Positions 40,625 through 40,913 of a stretch of DNA of 40,913 nucleotides are shown one piece after another. The DNA comes from an uncultured Prevotellaceae bacterium (lineage in GTDB: Bacteria > Bacteroidota > Bacteroidia > Bacteroidales > Bacteroidaceae): positions 1 through 40,913 of the forward strand of contig CADAOD010000020.1 of assembly GCA_902789415.1 (NCBI GenBank), written 5' to 3'. The notes under the pieces are model-generated. The model searched no databases. It saw only the letters and a list, made by a program, of their open reading frames with translations, and was not told the DNA's origin. Each line of letters opens with the position of its first letter. The stretch's first letter is position 1. A program made the translations under genes and the position numbers.

Positions 40625-40819
40625 GGCGAGATGCCCACCGAGATGTTCCTGCACTTCTTCAAGAGTCTGAGCGACGCATCAAAGATGAACCTGAACATCA
40701 AGGCCGAAGGCCAGAACGAGCACCACAAGATTGAAGGTATCTTTAAAGCATTGGCAAGAGCACTGAAAATGGCTGTGCGCCGCGACATTTATCACTACGA
40801 ACTCCCTTCAACAAAGTAA
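40625..40819 (+). pseudogene. hisB: Detached hisB 3' end (64 codons plus TAA)
   Basis: Encodes [20 protein letters not shown] and onward to YHYELPSTK and TAA, identical in protein sequence to HisB residues 290-353. It carries the second manganese motif EHHKIEG but none of the phosphatase or the first half of the dehydratase, so it cannot be a working enzyme. All 11 nucleotide differences from intact hisB are silent. It probably is the original chromosomal end of hisB displaced by the island. Confidence 0.9.
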
Positions 40820-40838
40820 GCATTCGTTGAAATACACG

Positions 40839-40869
40839 TTGTAACAGTTGTAGTTTTGTCGTACCTTTG
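40839..40869 (+). promoter_or_regulatory. Promoter reading out of the window
   Basis: TTG at 40839-40841, 20-nt spacer, TACCTTTG at 40862-40869. An ATG at 40910-40912 follows, so a gene probably begins at the window edge. This would be the gene originally downstream of hisB. Confidence 0.7.
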
Positions 40870-40913
40870 CATCCGCAATAGTGCACATAACTACAACTTT
40901 TATTGTATCATGA

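Noticed and set aside
40504-40788. A 94-aa minus-strand frame across the right hisB copy
   Set aside because: Its first half is the antisense of hisB and only the last 40 codons look protein-like. It is a chimera at a recombination joint, so only the remnant was annotated.
40529-40819. A 96-aa plus-strand frame that includes the hisB tail, as a second functional IGP dehydratase
   Set aside because: The part before 40625 is antisense to the truncated small gene and the tail lacks most of the enzyme, including the first HHxxED motif.

Overview
The window looks like a chromosomal segment of a Bacteroidota gut or oral bacterium, most likely Prevotellaceae (Prevotella/Segatella-like). The evidence is the recurring Bacteroidota promoter (TTG, about 20 nt, TAnnTTTG), a TonB-dependent receptor with a carboxypeptidase-regulatory N-domain, a SusR-like propeller/AraC regulator, a type IX secretion 'plug' homologue, a serine palmitoyltransferase, class III fructose bisphosphatase, DUF1460/DUF4421 proteins, and tRNAs without an encoded CCA. 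The species is not determined.

Layout. (1) 0.1-4.5 kb, minus strand: SIMPL protein, NUDIX hydrolase, nitroreductase, CrcB fluoride channel, rhodanese/metallo-beta-lactamase fusion lipoprotein and DNA polymerase IV. (2) 4.5-8.2 kb, plus strand: a membrane LytTR regulator behind two tandem promoters, then a TonB-dependent receptor whose promoter lies downstream of 20-nt-phased direct repeats, then a small secreted protein. (3) 8.2-9.4 kb, minus strand: greA and a short-chain dehydrogenase. (4) 9.6-21.5 kb, plus strand: a long collinear run of purU, hisH, hisA, hisF, hisIE, ftsE, lysC, lysA, two odd glycosyltransferase-like genes, fbp and a T9SS plug homologue, with many ATGA overlaps. (5) 21.5-26.3 kb, minus strand: XRE-cupin regulator, acyl-CoA ligase and a propeller/AraC membrane regulator. 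(6) 26.4-31.1 kb: BASS transporter, YgjP-type peptidase, tRNA-Pro, serine palmitoyltransferase divergent from a lipid kinase, a FeoB-associated Cys-rich protein and tRNA-Cys. (7) 31.1-34.5 kb, minus strand: Gfo/Idh oxidoreductase, DUF4421, DUF1460 and DUF1232 genes. (8) 34.6-36.3 kb, plus strand: a membrane protein and bifunctional hisB.

(9) 36.25-40.62 kb is the most interesting part: a visibly AT-richer block of minus-strand genes flanked by two direct copies of the last 64 shared codons of hisB. The copies (36060-36251 and 40625-40816) align without gaps and differ at 11 positions, all synonymous. The block holds an AAA-ATPase/nuclease gene that has lost its nuclease domain, a 96-aa orphan, a four-gene operon (SMC-like AAA ATPase, TOPRIM/DUF4276-like protein, 68-aa and 44-aa proteins) that resembles ATPase-nuclease phage-defence modules, and a small gene cut off at the hisB copy. 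The simplest reading is an accessory island that entered the 3' end of hisB and supplied a replacement tail. No integrase is visible, and assembly chimerism cannot be excluded from the sequence alone.

A second pattern crosses the window. Period-7 tandem tracts lie at or just after stop codons at five gene junctions. They place TGA every 7 nt on the sense strand, so three units close all three reading frames. Other non-genic structures are a MITE-like 93-bp insert between hisF and hisIE, 9-bp repeats between divergent promoters, and two promoters so close to their start codons that the mRNAs should be leaderless.
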